This document shows positions 1-8,583 of a stretch of DNA of 64,000 bases, piece after piece (position 1 is the stretch's first letter; the number at the start of each line of letters is the position of its first letter). The position numbers were made by a program, and so were the translations under genes. The stretch covers positions 226,402 through 290,401 of the forward strand of contig JAEPNY010000002.1 in the NCBI GenBank assembly GCA_017643165.1, given 5' to 3'. The notes beneath the pieces are model-generated. The model was not told where the DNA came from. It saw only the letters and a program-made list of their open reading frames with translations, and did no database searches. The stretch is from Psychroserpens sp. Its GTDB lineage: Bacteria > Bacteroidota > Bacteroidia > Flavobacteriales > Flavobacteriaceae.

Positions 1-528
1 TCACCGAAGGCAGCACAAATGCTTGTTGAGTTTTTAGGGACAGATCTTGGGAAAATCAACAACGAACTAGAGAAGTTACGAATCATTCTACCAGAAGGCA
101 CACAGATAAGCGCTGAACATATTGAAGAGAATATCGGTATCAGTAAGGATTTCAATAATTTTGAGTTACGAAAAGCAATAGGTGAACGCAATACAGAGAA
201 GGCGTTTAGAATCGTCAATTATTTTGCAGATAACCCGAAGGATAATCCCATGGTGGTAACTGTGTCCTTATTGTTTAATTTCTTCTCACAATTATTACAT
301 TTCCACGGCTTACATGATAAGAACCCAAGGAATGTGGCTTCAGCCTTAAAAATCAATCCGTATTTCGTAAATGAATACGTAAGTGCAGCACGAAACTTTC
401 CTATGAGAAAAGTAAGTAAAGTAGTTGCAACATTGCGTGAGTTTGATGTGAAAGGTAAAGGCGTTAATGCTAATGCTGTTCCTCAAGGAGACCTATTGAA
501 AGAACTATTAGTTAAAATATTCAATTAG
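1..528 (+). CDS. holA: DNA polymerase III delta subunit, C-terminal part
   Basis: Partial gene: the reading frame is open from base 1 (SPKAAQ precedes the first Met at 19), so the N-terminal AAA+ domain lies outside the window. The visible 175 residues match the end of the clamp-loader delta subunit. They include the stretch around LGTDLGKINNELEKL, the acidic linker with EHIEENIG, and the helical collar domain with the FFSQLLHFHGL helix. The family opens the sliding clamp and loads it on DNA. The stop codon overlaps the stop of the convergent SRAP gene (TTAG at 525-528). Family assignment is from memory of the pattern, and is fairly sure. Confidence 0.85.
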   Translation, partial: SPKAAQMLVEFLGTDLGKINNELEKLRIILPEGTQISAEHIEENIGISKDFNNFELRKAIGERNTEKAFRIVNYFADNPKDNPMVVTVSLLFNFFSQLLHFHGLHDKNPRNVASALKINPYFVNEYVSAARNFPMRKVSKVVATLREFDVKGKGVNANAVPQGDLLKELLVKIFN

Positions 529-1292
529 TCAAACTCTAGTTCTTCATAGATAAAGGGTTGGGCAATTTCTTCCACATTACCAAGGTAGGTTTTTCCTCTA
601 AGCTTGCGAACGGTATGCGCCTGTAATTCCTGTTCTGGAAAGGATTGTATTAGATCCTGAACTAACTGAATATCTAAGTCATCATCGATGGGATCTAACC
701 ATTTGTCCTCTAATGCTTCCGGCAAAATCAATGGCATCCTCGGACCTTTGAGTTTTGGGTTGTTATGGATTTTAGACATCATAGAATTACCCTTCGTAGT
801 GACAATTGTAAATGTTTTAATTTGTCCTCCAGTTTCAGGGTTAGTCCATTCGCTCCAAAGTCCTGCTAATGCAATAGGATTTTTATCTCTTTTTTGAATG
901 AGAAAAGGGTAGGTGTTACCATTAAAATGATGATGTTCGTAAAAACCGTCTATATAGATTATACAGCGATTGTGCTTAGCAGCATCTCTAAATGCTGGTT
1001 TTTCAAATATGGTTTCGCCACGTGCATTGAGGGTATTATTCCAAATTTTTTTGAGTTGGTCTTGATCGTTGACCCAATGTGGAACAAGTCCCCAAGTGGC
1101 AACTTCTGGGAATTCTGGAGAGCGATCAGTGTATATTAGAAGTTCTGGGTGTGAAAATCCAGAGGCATGATGTATGGGAAGGTCAGTGTATGGAATTAAT
1201 TTTTCTTCAATCTCAGCGATAGCAATGAGATCGCCTCGTCGTCTTGCACGATTTAACTGCGCTTCTAAGCTGGCTTTGATATCGTAACACAT
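525..1292 (-). CDS. SRAP family protein (YedK/HMCES-like abasic-site shield)
   Basis: 255 residues, the usual size for the SOS response-associated peptidase (SRAP) family. The catalytic Cys is residue 2 (MCYD), which fixes the start because the initiator Met must be removed. Other family marks are WGLVPHW, the NARGET segment, GFYEH with the catalytic Glu, and HNNPKLKGPRMP with the conserved His and RMP. Known family members form a covalent thiazolidine link with abasic sites in single-stranded DNA and protect them. It stands alone, convergent with holA. No operon partner is seen. Confidence 0.93.
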   Translation of the reverse strand: MCYDIKASLEAQLNRARRRGDLIAIAEIEEKLIPYTDLPIHHASGFSHPELLIYTDRSPEFPEVATWGLVPHWVNDQDQLKKIWNNTLNARGETIFEKPAFRDAAKHNRCIIYIDGFYEHHHFNGNTYPFLIQKRDKNPIALAGLWSEWTNPETGGQIKTFTIVTTKGNSMMSKIHNNPKLKGPRMPLILPEALEDKWLDPIDDDLDIQLVQDLIQSFPEQELQAHTVRKLRGKTYLGNVEEIAQPFIYEELEFD

Positions 1293-1366
1293 GCGTTTAA
1301 TCTAATGACTTTAAATATCGGAATATTCTTTGTCATCTAAAAACTTTAAAATCCGATGGCGCTTTT

Positions 1367-1843
1367 CTAGTCTTTAAGCGCTTCTAAAATAATTGTATAG
1401 TCGTATTGCAAGTCCTCGTGTAACTTTTCAATTTTCTTAGTAATAGCATCAACGTTTCGGTCAAAGAGATTCGTTAAAGTCGTATTTCGAAAAATTGAGG
1501 GCTGCATTGCTTTCAGCTTTTCACAATAATAAAGAAGTAGTACGACTTCAGTTTCTTTATTTAAAGAGTATCTGATATACTTTCGAATGGTTCTTAGAAT
1601 CTTACGAGCGCTCTTTTTAATATAGAAATAACTACTGGTATTGATGAGTTCGAATTGCTCATCGATTTCCGATTTTACGGTTTCAATATAACCATCTTCG
1701 CTATCGGCTTCAAATAACAGATAGGTGAGGAGTTCTTTGTTTTCTTTTTTGAACCGTGATAAGCGTAAGCATAATTCAGCTAATTCTTCTTTAGACTTGT
1801 ACTTTAGTTCTTTTCTAATGGTAACGACTGAAACCGCTTTCAT
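1367..1843 (-). CDS. hypothetical helical protein
   Basis: 158 residues, mostly charged alpha-helix, with no signal peptide or membrane segment. I do not recognise a family. The start at 1843 lies 9 bases past the stop of the LytTR response regulator, so it is probably the last gene of that operon. The sequence has a KYKSKEELAELCLRLSRFKKENKELLTYL-like start (described, not a known motif) and a lysine/arginine-rich middle. It may be a cytoplasmic protein conserved in flavobacteria; no function is assigned. Confidence 0.7.
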   Translation of the reverse strand: MKAVSVVTIRKELKYKSKEELAELCLRLSRFKKENKELLTYLLFEADSEDGYIETVKSEIDEQFELINTSSYFYIKKSARKILRTIRKYIRYSLNKETEVVLLLYYCEKLKAMQPSIFRNTTLTNLFDRNVDAITKKIEKLHEDLQYDYTIILEALKD

Positions 1844-1851
1844 TTATTTTT

Positions 1852-2550
1852 TTAATATTTCAAGGCACTTAAGACCTTTTGTTTATAGGTTTGTCCAATT
1901 GGTAAGGTGTAATCGTCAATTGTTATTTGATTTCCTGATAATAGACTTAGATGCGCTAAGTTAATACTAAATGATTTATGAATGCGCAAAAATCCTTCGG
2001 GAAGGCTTTCTATAAGCTTTGTAAACGTACTATGAGTGACTATCGTTTTTTCTTTTTGTACAACTTTTACATAATCACCAAATGCTTCTAGAAACAACAC
2101 ATCTTTGAAGTAGACTTTGTGTAGTGCCTTATTTTCTTTGAGCATTATAAAGTTGTCGTTAGTGTTGTGTTGCTCTCTTTGTTGAACAATTTTACCAATG
2201 GCCGTTAAAAACCGCTCATAACTTATTGGTTTTAATAAATAGTCAACTGCATTAACTTCAAAACCTTCAACAGCGTATTGCGGATAGGCAGTTGTAAAAA
2301 TCACCTTAGGAGGATGCTTCAAACTTGAATAGAAATCTAAGCCAGATTGTTTAGGCATATTAATATCAAGAAATAGCAAGTCGATGTTGTTGTGTAATTG
2401 CAGATGTTTAAAGGCTTCGGAAGCATTGTTACAGATAGCTTTAAGGTCAAGCACATCTGTATCACGAACAAAATGTTCTAGGACTTTCTGAGATGACAAT
2501 TCATCATCAACAATTAAACAATTAATCTTATTATGCGTCATAAATATCAA
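1852..2550 (-). CDS. LytTR-type response regulator
   Basis: 232 residues. A receiver domain occupies about residues 5-120, with the phospho-acceptor Asp in LFLDINMP, the Thr/Ser position in VIFTTAYPQYA and the Lys in LLKPISYERF. A LytTR DNA-binding domain follows at about 135-232 (FLEAFGDYVKV, FLRIHKSFSIN). It overlaps the sensor kinase gene by 20 bases, so the two are surely a pair of the LytS/LytR or AlgZ/AlgR kind. Targets cannot be read from the sequence. Confidence 0.95.
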   Translation of the reverse strand: MIFMTHNKINCLIVDDELSSQKVLEHFVRDTDVLDLKAICNNASEAFKHLQLHNNIDLLFLDINMPKQSGLDFYSSLKHPPKVIFTTAYPQYAVEGFEVNAVDYLLKPISYERFLTAIGKIVQQREQHNTNDNFIMLKENKALHKVYFKDVLFLEAFGDYVKVVQKEKTIVTHSTFTKLIESLPEGFLRIHKSFSINLAHLSLLSGNQITIDDYTLPIGQTYKQKVLSALKY

Positions 2551-3577
2551 CAGTCACTTCGAAGAAATGGTTATTATCTGAAATCAACAACTTGTGTTTA
2601 TCAGGATAAACCAAATTTAAGTTATTTTTCAAGTTCGTAAGTCCAACACCAGAATGCGCCTCATCGATCGTATTTTTTGTATCCAACTTATCATTCTTTA
2701 TTTGAAATTGGAAATGTTTGTCTTTTTGGTAAATCTTCATTTTAATCGGTCCAGATGATTCAGTTGTTGAGATGCCATATTTAAAGCTATTTTCTAATAG
2801 CGGTAAGAGTAGCATAGGATAAAGTGTGAATCTTTTATTTTCAACATCGATATCAAATTCAATTTTGTTTTCAGTATTAATTCTATGATTCTGAAATTGA
2901 ATGTAATTTTGAAGTAAGTTAATTTCATCTTCAAGGGTTACGCGATCTACATCGGAGTCATAAATCACATATCTTAAAATATCTGAAAGTTGCACTATTG
3001 CCTTAGTTGTTTGTTCCTTTTGTTCTAAAGCCAATGCATAAACCACGTTTAGGGCGTTAAACAAGAAATGTGGATTTATCTGTGCTCTTAAGGACGATAA
3101 CTGCGTTTCAACTTGTAAATTTTTGGATCGTAATTGAATGTTCTCCGAGCGATTAAAATAGAACCAATCTTCCGCAAGTTTCAGTAATGTAGTACCGATT
3201 AAAAAAATCGAAAACACCAGATATAGGTTAGAGTTCGAAACATACGAAATGAAAAAATATCCTGGGAATAATTTATCTAATGCAGGCTGAAAGATCCAAA
3301 GACTAATATTAGCGAAGAGAATTAAATTCAGCATAAAAGCAAGACCATACCATATATATTTTTCTCGTTTTAACAGCAGTGGCATTAAGACGTAGAAGTT
3401 AATATTTACGGGAATTGCCATACATAATAGAAAAGCAATGGTATAGATATAATCAATATTGATTGGTGTTTTTCCTTTCGAAAAAATAAAAATCAAGATT
3501 GCAAACGCCAACAACCATAGGACGCTATTAAAGAATAGTGGCCTATGGTAATTGGATTTTTTAAGGTTAGAAAACAT
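2531..3577 (-). CDS. LytS-like sensor histidine kinase (His_kinase family)
   Basis: 348 residues. Four hydrophobic segments occupy roughly residues 15-155, then a short coiled linker, then the PF06580-type kinase core with the phospho-acceptor in QINPHFLFNAL. A degenerate HATPase domain ends the protein (LLLPLLENSFKYGI and the glycine motif GVGLTNLKNNL). There is no separate extracytoplasmic sensor domain, so the signal is probably sensed in the membrane. Its end overlaps the response regulator by 20 bases, and its start is 1 base after the stop of the lipoprotein gene upstream. Confidence 0.94.
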   Translation of the reverse strand: MFSNLKKSNYHRPLFFNSVLWLLAFAILIFIFSKGKTPINIDYIYTIAFLLCMAIPVNINFYVLMPLLLKREKYIWYGLAFMLNLILFANISLWIFQPALDKLFPGYFFISYVSNSNLYLVFSIFLIGTTLLKLAEDWFYFNRSENIQLRSKNLQVETQLSSLRAQINPHFLFNALNVVYALALEQKEQTTKAIVQLSDILRYVIYDSDVDRVTLEDEINLLQNYIQFQNHRINTENKIEFDIDVENKRFTLYPMLLLPLLENSFKYGISTTESSGPIKMKIYQKDKHFQFQIKNDKLDTKNTIDEAHSGVGLTNLKNNLNLVYPDKHKLLISDNNHFFEVTVDIYDA

Positions 3578-3578
3578 A

Positions 3579-4238
3579 TTAAGGTGTTGTGTTAACCGGA
3601 ATTAACGTAAACATATCATCTTTATCCCACTTTTTTTCAAGATCCGATTTCATAAATTTCACGAGAAAACTATGGAGTTCTTCACTTGAGGCTGTAAGAA
3701 CAAGGTCTTCAGATACACCAGTTCGTTCGTGCTTCAATCTAATTTTATTCTCATTAAATAACGGATTGATAACTTCTTCAGATAACCAGGATAATTTAAT
3801 AGAACCATCGGTATTAAAATCAACTTTCGCTACTGAATGCGTTTGCAGCAGATGTTGTGCTACTAATGGATTCAATCCGTCATCTTCGTACTCAAACGGC
3901 GTAAAGTCTAAGAACAAGTGATCACCTACTTTAAAAGGCATGGCAAGAAAAAAGGATTCTGCTTCTTTTTTAATGTATTTCACTACATAACCTTCACTGT
4001 AACGATCGAAGGCATCTTGATCTTCTTTCATGATTTTAGTAGGGTCTGTATTTTCGGCTTCCCACTCCTCTTTAAATGAATAGATAGACCATTTCGATTT
4101 ATTGCCATCCGTATATTCGCCTACAATTGCAGCATTATAACTCAGTTTATCTGAGGTATAAAAAGGTTGGATAGATTTTACAATACATGAGCTAAATAAG
4201 ATCATGACCATTAGCAAGAATACAATTTTACGTTTCAT
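3579..4238 (-). CDS. hypothetical lipoprotein ahead of the LytTR system
   Basis: 219 residues with an N-terminal signal and a lipobox ending in FSSC at about residue 17. The rest is soluble and has no motif I recognise. The gene ends one base before the sensor kinase starts, so it is co-transcribed with the kinase and regulator. Inference: it could be an exported protein linked to the signal sensed by this system. No function is assigned. Confidence 0.75.
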   Translation of the reverse strand: MKRKIVFLLMVMILFSSCIVKSIQPFYTSDKLSYNAAIVGEYTDGNKSKWSIYSFKEEWEAENTDPTKIMKEDQDAFDRYSEGYVVKYIKKEAESFFLAMPFKVGDHLFLDFTPFEYEDDGLNPLVAQHLLQTHSVAKVDFNTDGSIKLSWLSEEVINPLFNENKIRLKHERTGVSEDLVLTASSEELHSFLVKFMKSDLEKKWDKDDMFTLIPVNTTP

Positions 4239-4355
4239 AATGTTTGGTTTTTAATTCTCAGCTAAACTCTTAAATACAAACCTTCATATCAACAAATTTC
4301 GATAAACAAGGATTAACTCATGCCAAACACTATCACAATAATAAATGAGATAATG

Positions 4356-4619
4356 CTAACAGTTATAATAGCGCCTTATACGTTTCCTAATGGAGATTAA
4401 TCTGTACACGCCTATAAATAATAAGATAGCAGCCACTATAACCAATACAATGCCATAGGATTTTATATCGGAAAAGAATTCCAGTTTTATAATAGTGACT
4501 CCCGTTCCTAAAAAGACTAAGAAAGTTCTAAAATAAGCTAGAAATGTACGCTCGTTCGCTAATTTCGTTCGTTCAACGGCTAGCCAATCTCTGGTAACTA
4601 AATTATTATCCTGAGGCAT
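4356..4619 (-). CDS. DUF202 family small membrane protein
   Basis: 87 residues matching the YidH/DUF202 pattern: an N-terminal cytoplasmic LAVERTKLANERTFLAYFRT segment, then two membrane spans (about 28-48 and 54-74) and a basic tail. The motif LANERTFLAYxRT is typical of the family. The role is not known. It starts 5 bases after the stop of the DoxX gene, so the two probably form an operon. Confidence 0.85.
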   Translation of the reverse strand: MPQDNNLVTRDWLAVERTKLANERTFLAYFRTFLVFLGTGVTIIKLEFFSDIKSYGIVLVIVAAILLFIGVYRLISIRKRIRRYYNC

Positions 4620-4624
4620 AAGAT

Positions 4625-4996
4625 TTAAGCTTTATCAATTGCATATTTTCCAGGTCCAGCCAAAAATATGACTATGAATGCCAGCATATATAATAAGGCG
4701 TGTTCTTTAGTACCAAGACTATCAGACGCGTGTACAACAAATGCTGCAACAGCCATTGTAATAGCAGCAGGAATAGCTGCAAGTTTAGTCTTGAACCCAA
4801 TAATTATTAAAATGGGAGCGACCACTTCGCCAATCAAACAAAGTATAAGTGATGCTGTATTTCCAACTCCGATTGGGTCTCCGAATTGCGAAGGATCTGA
4901 AAGCATTTCAAGTTTTGGAATGCCATGTGTTAGCATAAATCCTCCAAATCCAAGTCTGAGTATTAGAAGTGCTAAATCTGCGTAATTAGTTTTCAT
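4625..4996 (-). CDS. DoxX family membrane protein
   Basis: 123 residues with four membrane spans and the family start LLILRLGFGGFMLTHGIPKL. DoxX-type proteins are integral membrane proteins, some linked to thiol or quinone redox chemistry, but the function of most is unknown. It lies between the methyltransferase gene upstream (gap 15 bases) and the DUF202 gene downstream (gap 5), all on the minus strand and likely one transcript. Confidence 0.88.
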   Translation of the reverse strand: MKTNYADLALLILRLGFGGFMLTHGIPKLEMLSDPSQFGDPIGVGNTASLILCLIGEVVAPILIIIGFKTKLAAIPAAITMAVAAFVVHASDSLGTKEHALLYMLAFIVIFLAGPGKYAIDKA

Positions 4997-5011
4997 ATTT
5001 ATTTGTGATTA

Positions 5012-6616
5012 TTAGTTGCCTTTTAATAAGTTAACGCTTACTGTAGCCAAATCGTTATTAGGAAATTTTGCAAAGTAATTCATGTCAGGTTCTAAGCCTG
5101 CTTCATGCGCTATTTTCTGAAATACATCGACTTCCAGTATGTATTGATCACTAAATCCATGTGTAGCGTCGTAAGCAGTAGCTGCAGTTTCACCAATGTT
5201 TTGAGCTACTAAATTCGGATTAACAGTATGTAATTCTATCAGTAATAAACCAAAGCGTTCAACATAGGGTTTCCATTTATTGAGATGTTCTAATAAGGAA
5301 TCTTCAACAAGATTATTATTGAGACGTTCTCCTAATGATGCATATGCACCTGATGAATCACTTGTTCTATCCGTTTGGGTTTGTGGTGATTCCCAAATTC
5401 GATTATGATCTAAAAATGTACGAACATTCAATAAATCTTTAAGTTCAATATTATAATCTTCTTTTAAATCATTTGCCAAAATATCTGGTCTTCCGATATC
5501 TCCCCAGATTACTTTAGCCCAAATATCTGCTTTGATCAAATTGGCGCGCGTCACTTTTAAAGCGGCTTTATTAAAATCTGCTCCAACCAGAAGTAGCGGA
5601 TGATCATCAAGCATTTTGCCACGTTTGGTTTGATATTCTATAACATCAAAAATATGCTGAATGAAGGCACCATTGCCACAGCCCATATCTAGAATTCCTT
5701 TCGGTTGCTCGTCGATAGGCTTATTAAATAGTTTGATAATAATCTCATCGATTACTTTAAAGTAAGTTGAATGTGCACCACCACTTCCCCAAACGTTCAT
5801 TTCGCGATGCACATGAAGCTCTGTTTCATCGGGTGTGCTGGTTTTTAATATCATAGCGTTACCAAATATCAATTCATCCAATTGAATAAATGTTGGAAGA
5901 TAAGAAACCGTAACGCCATAGGCACTCGCACGTTTGGCAAAAAAGAGTCCTTCATCAGTAAATTGGTACGTATTCTTTTTCTTATTAAACCAGCCGAGAT
6001 GCCAAAAGAAGTCCAGTATTTTTTTAAAACTCTCTGGATTTTTGTGATACTCTTCTGCAGTGAAGGAGGCTTCCATAAAATATTTATGGAATAATCCATT
6101 CATTCCTAATCTAACAATGATTGGTGCAACGATAACGCCTTCGATATGCTTATATATTTGAAATTCAATCGAATTCTCGTCAGAAACGTCCAAATCAAAT
6201 TTAGATTCAAATGCTGAAAATATGCGCTCTAACACCGTAAAAGCATCAATACCTATTGGCTCATGCGCTAACTTTACTAAATATTTTAATAGATTGACTG
6301 GCTCTTCATATAACGGCACCAAAGCAAAAGCACGTTCACTCTTTGCGTTTGTTTCATAATGGACACTATCGTTACTTGTATCTAACTGTTGGTTTAACCA
6401 ACCTTGCGAACATAAGATTCGTAATGCAATATTTAAATACCCTTCATTAGCCTCGAATTCTTTTGAAAGTACCTTGAGATCTACTTTTTTTTCTTTTAAA
6501 ATGTATTCAAGAACGCCTTTTTTATGTAAGGAATAGGCAGAGGTGGCTGTTGCAATGCCATCGAGATGTCTAAAAATAGTTCCTCGAAGACCTTGTTTGT
6601 CTTGTTTAGAGAGCAT
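5012..6616 (-). CDS. class I SAM-dependent methyltransferase
   Basis: 534 residues, long for a plain methyltransferase. About 300 N-terminal residues are helical with a winged-helix-like start (KKVDLKVLSKEFEANEGYLNIALRIL), followed by the Rossmann methyltransferase core. SAM motif I is ILDMGCGNGAFI at about residue 345; an acidic motif II (LLLVGADFNKAAL) follows. The layout resembles O- or C-methyltransferase domains of the polyketide/AprA kind. The substrate is unknown. A terminator just upstream (6643-6670) separates it from the GIN-domain gene. Confidence 0.8.
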   Translation of the reverse strand: MLSKQDKQGLRGTIFRHLDGIATATSAYSLHKKGVLEYILKEKKVDLKVLSKEFEANEGYLNIALRILCSQGWLNQQLDTSNDSVHYETNAKSERAFALVPLYEEPVNLLKYLVKLAHEPIGIDAFTVLERIFSAFESKFDLDVSDENSIEFQIYKHIEGVIVAPIIVRLGMNGLFHKYFMEASFTAEEYHKNPESFKKILDFFWHLGWFNKKKNTYQFTDEGLFFAKRASAYGVTVSYLPTFIQLDELIFGNAMILKTSTPDETELHVHREMNVWGSGGAHSTYFKVIDEIIIKLFNKPIDEQPKGILDMGCGNGAFIQHIFDVIEYQTKRGKMLDDHPLLLVGADFNKAALKVTRANLIKADIWAKVIWGDIGRPDILANDLKEDYNIELKDLLNVRTFLDHNRIWESPQTQTDRTSDSSGAYASLGERLNNNLVEDSLLEHLNKWKPYVERFGLLLIELHTVNPNLVAQNIGETAATAYDATHGFSDQYILEVDVFQKIAHEAGLEPDMNYFAKFPNNDLATVSVNLLKGN

Positions 6617-6642
6617 GATTGATTAAGTTTAACTAAATATAA

Positions 6643-6670
6643 AAAATCCATCAGAAGTCTGATGGATTTT
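6643..6670 (-). terminator. rho-independent terminator after GIN-domain gene
   Basis: A perfect inverted repeat AAAATCCATCAGA / TCTGATGGATTTT with a 2-base centre, followed on the minus strand by further T residues. It lies 21 bases past the stop of the GIN-domain gene (6691) and ahead of the methyltransferase start (6616), so it ends the upstream operon. Confidence 0.8.
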
Positions 6671-6690
6671 GACGATAAAATCGAAATTGT

Positions 6691-7587
6691 TTAGTTGAAA
6701 AGGTCGACGACTTGATTTTCATTTTCTTTTACAATCGTCACTAAGAGTTTTTTAAACCCTAAGGAATTCACTTTATAAACTTTAGTGCCAACGGTCCAAT
6801 TTTCATGTCGTTTGGAGTTCGGCATCATAGGAAAACCATAACTAAATTTGGATCCGTCGGGTTTAGGACCCACAACATAGAATTGATTTCTATTGCTTGA
6901 ATTGTTCTTAATCTTAAAGTTGATGTATTCCGTTTTTGATGGTTTAATTTGCTTATTTTGTGAAGCGCTTAATACTTTTCCACCTTTTCTTTTTTTAACC
7001 TTAAGTTCTTTAGGATTATTTGTGTAAATGAGTTTTCCATCGTTGGAGACTTCTGCCCATAGTGTGTTTATCACATTGATCTTTACGGTTCCGTAGTGCC
7101 AAAGATTTACAAATGCATTTTCAGCTATCAATTTTGAGGCATCGATAGTTGCCAACTCACTACCAATTCTTAATTCTTTTGTTCGTCCCTGAACAGAAAT
7201 GTTTCCAATGGGAGCATTAATTTTTAGTAACTCGTTATTGACGTTTATCAGTTTTGTTACGTCGTGTGTTCCAGATTCTAATCGATATAAATTAGGAGCT
7301 CCTATCGTGATGACTATAGGTTGGGAAGCCGAGATCCATTCTTTTTGGTTTAAGTTTAACATGCCTTCGTCTACCTCGGTTGTAATGTGATCAAACAGAT
7401 TTGAGTCTGTTGTTATACTCATGCCTTCTGTTGCCGATTGGTCAATTGTAATTTTGGCATAGAGATTAATTTTAAGATATTCTAATCCGTTTACTTCGAA
7501 TTGACGCTTTTCTATCGCACCATTCCCTTTGATTTGTGCCATACTTGCCATCCCAACAAGCATAAACATTACTGTTAACTTTTTCAT
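6691..7587 (-). CDS. GIN-domain (DUF2807) exported protein
   Basis: 298 residues with a signal peptide (MKKLTVMFMLVGMASMAQ). Residues 25-200 fit the DUF2807 'auto-transporter adhesin head GIN domain' pattern: FEVNGLEYLKINLYAKITIDQ, then short beta repeats (LNLNQKEWI, ISVQGRTKELRI, WAEVSNDGKLIY) of a beta-helix. The C-terminal 90 residues are not typical of the family and have no match I know. It starts 4 bases after a small lipoprotein gene, so the two are co-transcribed. Probably periplasmic or surface exposed. Confidence 0.75.
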   Translation of the reverse strand: MKKLTVMFMLVGMASMAQIKGNGAIEKRQFEVNGLEYLKINLYAKITIDQSATEGMSITTDSNLFDHITTEVDEGMLNLNQKEWISASQPIVITIGAPNLYRLESGTHDVTKLINVNNELLKINAPIGNISVQGRTKELRIGSELATIDASKLIAENAFVNLWHYGTVKINVINTLWAEVSNDGKLIYTNNPKELKVKKRKGGKVLSASQNKQIKPSKTEYINFKIKNNSSNRNQFYVVGPKPDGSKFSYGFPMMPNSKRHENWTVGTKVYKVNSLGFKKLLVTIVKENENQVVDLFN

Positions 7588-7591
7588 GTGT

Positions 7592-7978
7592 TTATTGTTT
7601 TGTAATTATTGATTCTGGTGAATTGAATTTGGCTTCATAAGTAATGACTTCAGGTTTATATTCAAATTCAAGTATTCTATTGTCGGCGTCTTTTAATTCA
7701 AAATCTGATTCTTGATTAACAAATTTGAACTGCATAGCATTAAATGCGGTTTCACGCGTAATAGTGGTTTCATAGATTCCATCACCATTGTTATCCAACA
7801 TAGGAATCGTTTCATTCCAGCTATCTTCGGTAAAGTTTCCTCTTATTCCAACATTATTAACAGTTTCTATTTGGCGCATATCAACTTTGAATGTGATCGT
7901 TTTTGAATGTCTTTCCTGAACGCAAGACAGAGATAGAAGTGTAAATAGTATTATGAATGTGTGTTTTAAAGTTTTCAT
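7592..7978 (-). CDS. small lipoprotein with starch-binding-like beta fold
   Basis: 128 residues with a lipobox ending LLSLSC at about residue 19. The mature part (ITFKVDMRQ, GIRGNFTEDSWNETIPMLDNNGDGIYETTI, FKFVNQ) looks like the early-set/CBM-like beta-sandwich in which 'F(K/N)V.M...G..F..' is followed by a DxDGDGIYE turn. The fold is inferred from pattern only; ligand unknown. It sits between a DoxX gene (gap 8) and the GIN gene (gap 4), all minus strand. Confidence 0.65.
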   Translation of the reverse strand: MKTLKHTFIILFTLLSLSCVQERHSKTITFKVDMRQIETVNNVGIRGNFTEDSWNETIPMLDNNGDGIYETTITRETAFNAMQFKFVNQESDFELKDADNRILEFEYKPEVITYEAKFNSPESIITKQ

Positions 7979-7986
7979 CGTAGTTA

Positions 7987-8484
7987 TTATTTTAATTTTT
8001 TACTGATTAAATAATCAAGGCCAAAACGACCTGATCCAAGAATAAGATTATAAAGCGCAACCCATAAGAACCCGAGTGCTGGTAACATCCCCCAAAGCCC
8101 TTGATCCCATTTCTGCATAAATATGGCAACTAGCATTGTGCACATAATTAAAAAGGAAGCGATACGCGTTTTTAGTCCAAGAAGCAATAGTAATCCACCT
8201 ACGGCTTCACTAAAGGCACCCATCCAAGCAAAAAATACTGGGAACATTGCAAAAATTCCGCCATAGCTAGCCACGTCTTCTGGAAACCAAGCAGAGACTT
8301 CAAATAAGCTTAGGTTTTGACTATCTGCCGTCCAAGGCATCCCAAATTTATCGGCGCCAAACATAGCAGTTAACCATAGTCCGCATAATACTCTCGGAAT
8401 AACAATTAGGAGATCGCTATACCATTGTTTTTGAATAACAGGTGTTACGATTAATTTTAAAATGTGTTTGATTCGTATCATCAT
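7987..8484 (-). CDS. DoxX family membrane protein (second copy type)
   Basis: 165 residues with four membrane spans. The N-terminus has ILKLIVTPVIQKQWYSDLLIVIPRVLCGLWL, and the third helix GGLLLLLGLKTRIASF is the conserved DoxX piece. Longer than the DoxX protein at 4625 and only loosely like it. First gene of a likely three-gene operon with the small lipoprotein and the GIN protein. Transcription would start in the 99-base gap shared with the end of the AraC gene. Confidence 0.85.
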   Translation of the reverse strand: MMIRIKHILKLIVTPVIQKQWYSDLLIVIPRVLCGLWLTAMFGADKFGMPWTADSQNLSLFEVSAWFPEDVASYGGIFAMFPVFFAWMGAFSEAVGGLLLLLGLKTRIASFLIMCTMLVAIFMQKWDQGLWGMLPALGFLWVALYNLILGSGRFGLDYLISKKLK

Positions 8485-8583
8485 TAATAGGTTTTATTGG
8501 TTTGATGATACAAAGGTGAGATAAGCTTACTCGTTACGCGACTTATAACGTACTAGAGCGTCCTAAATACGATTTGAGACGTC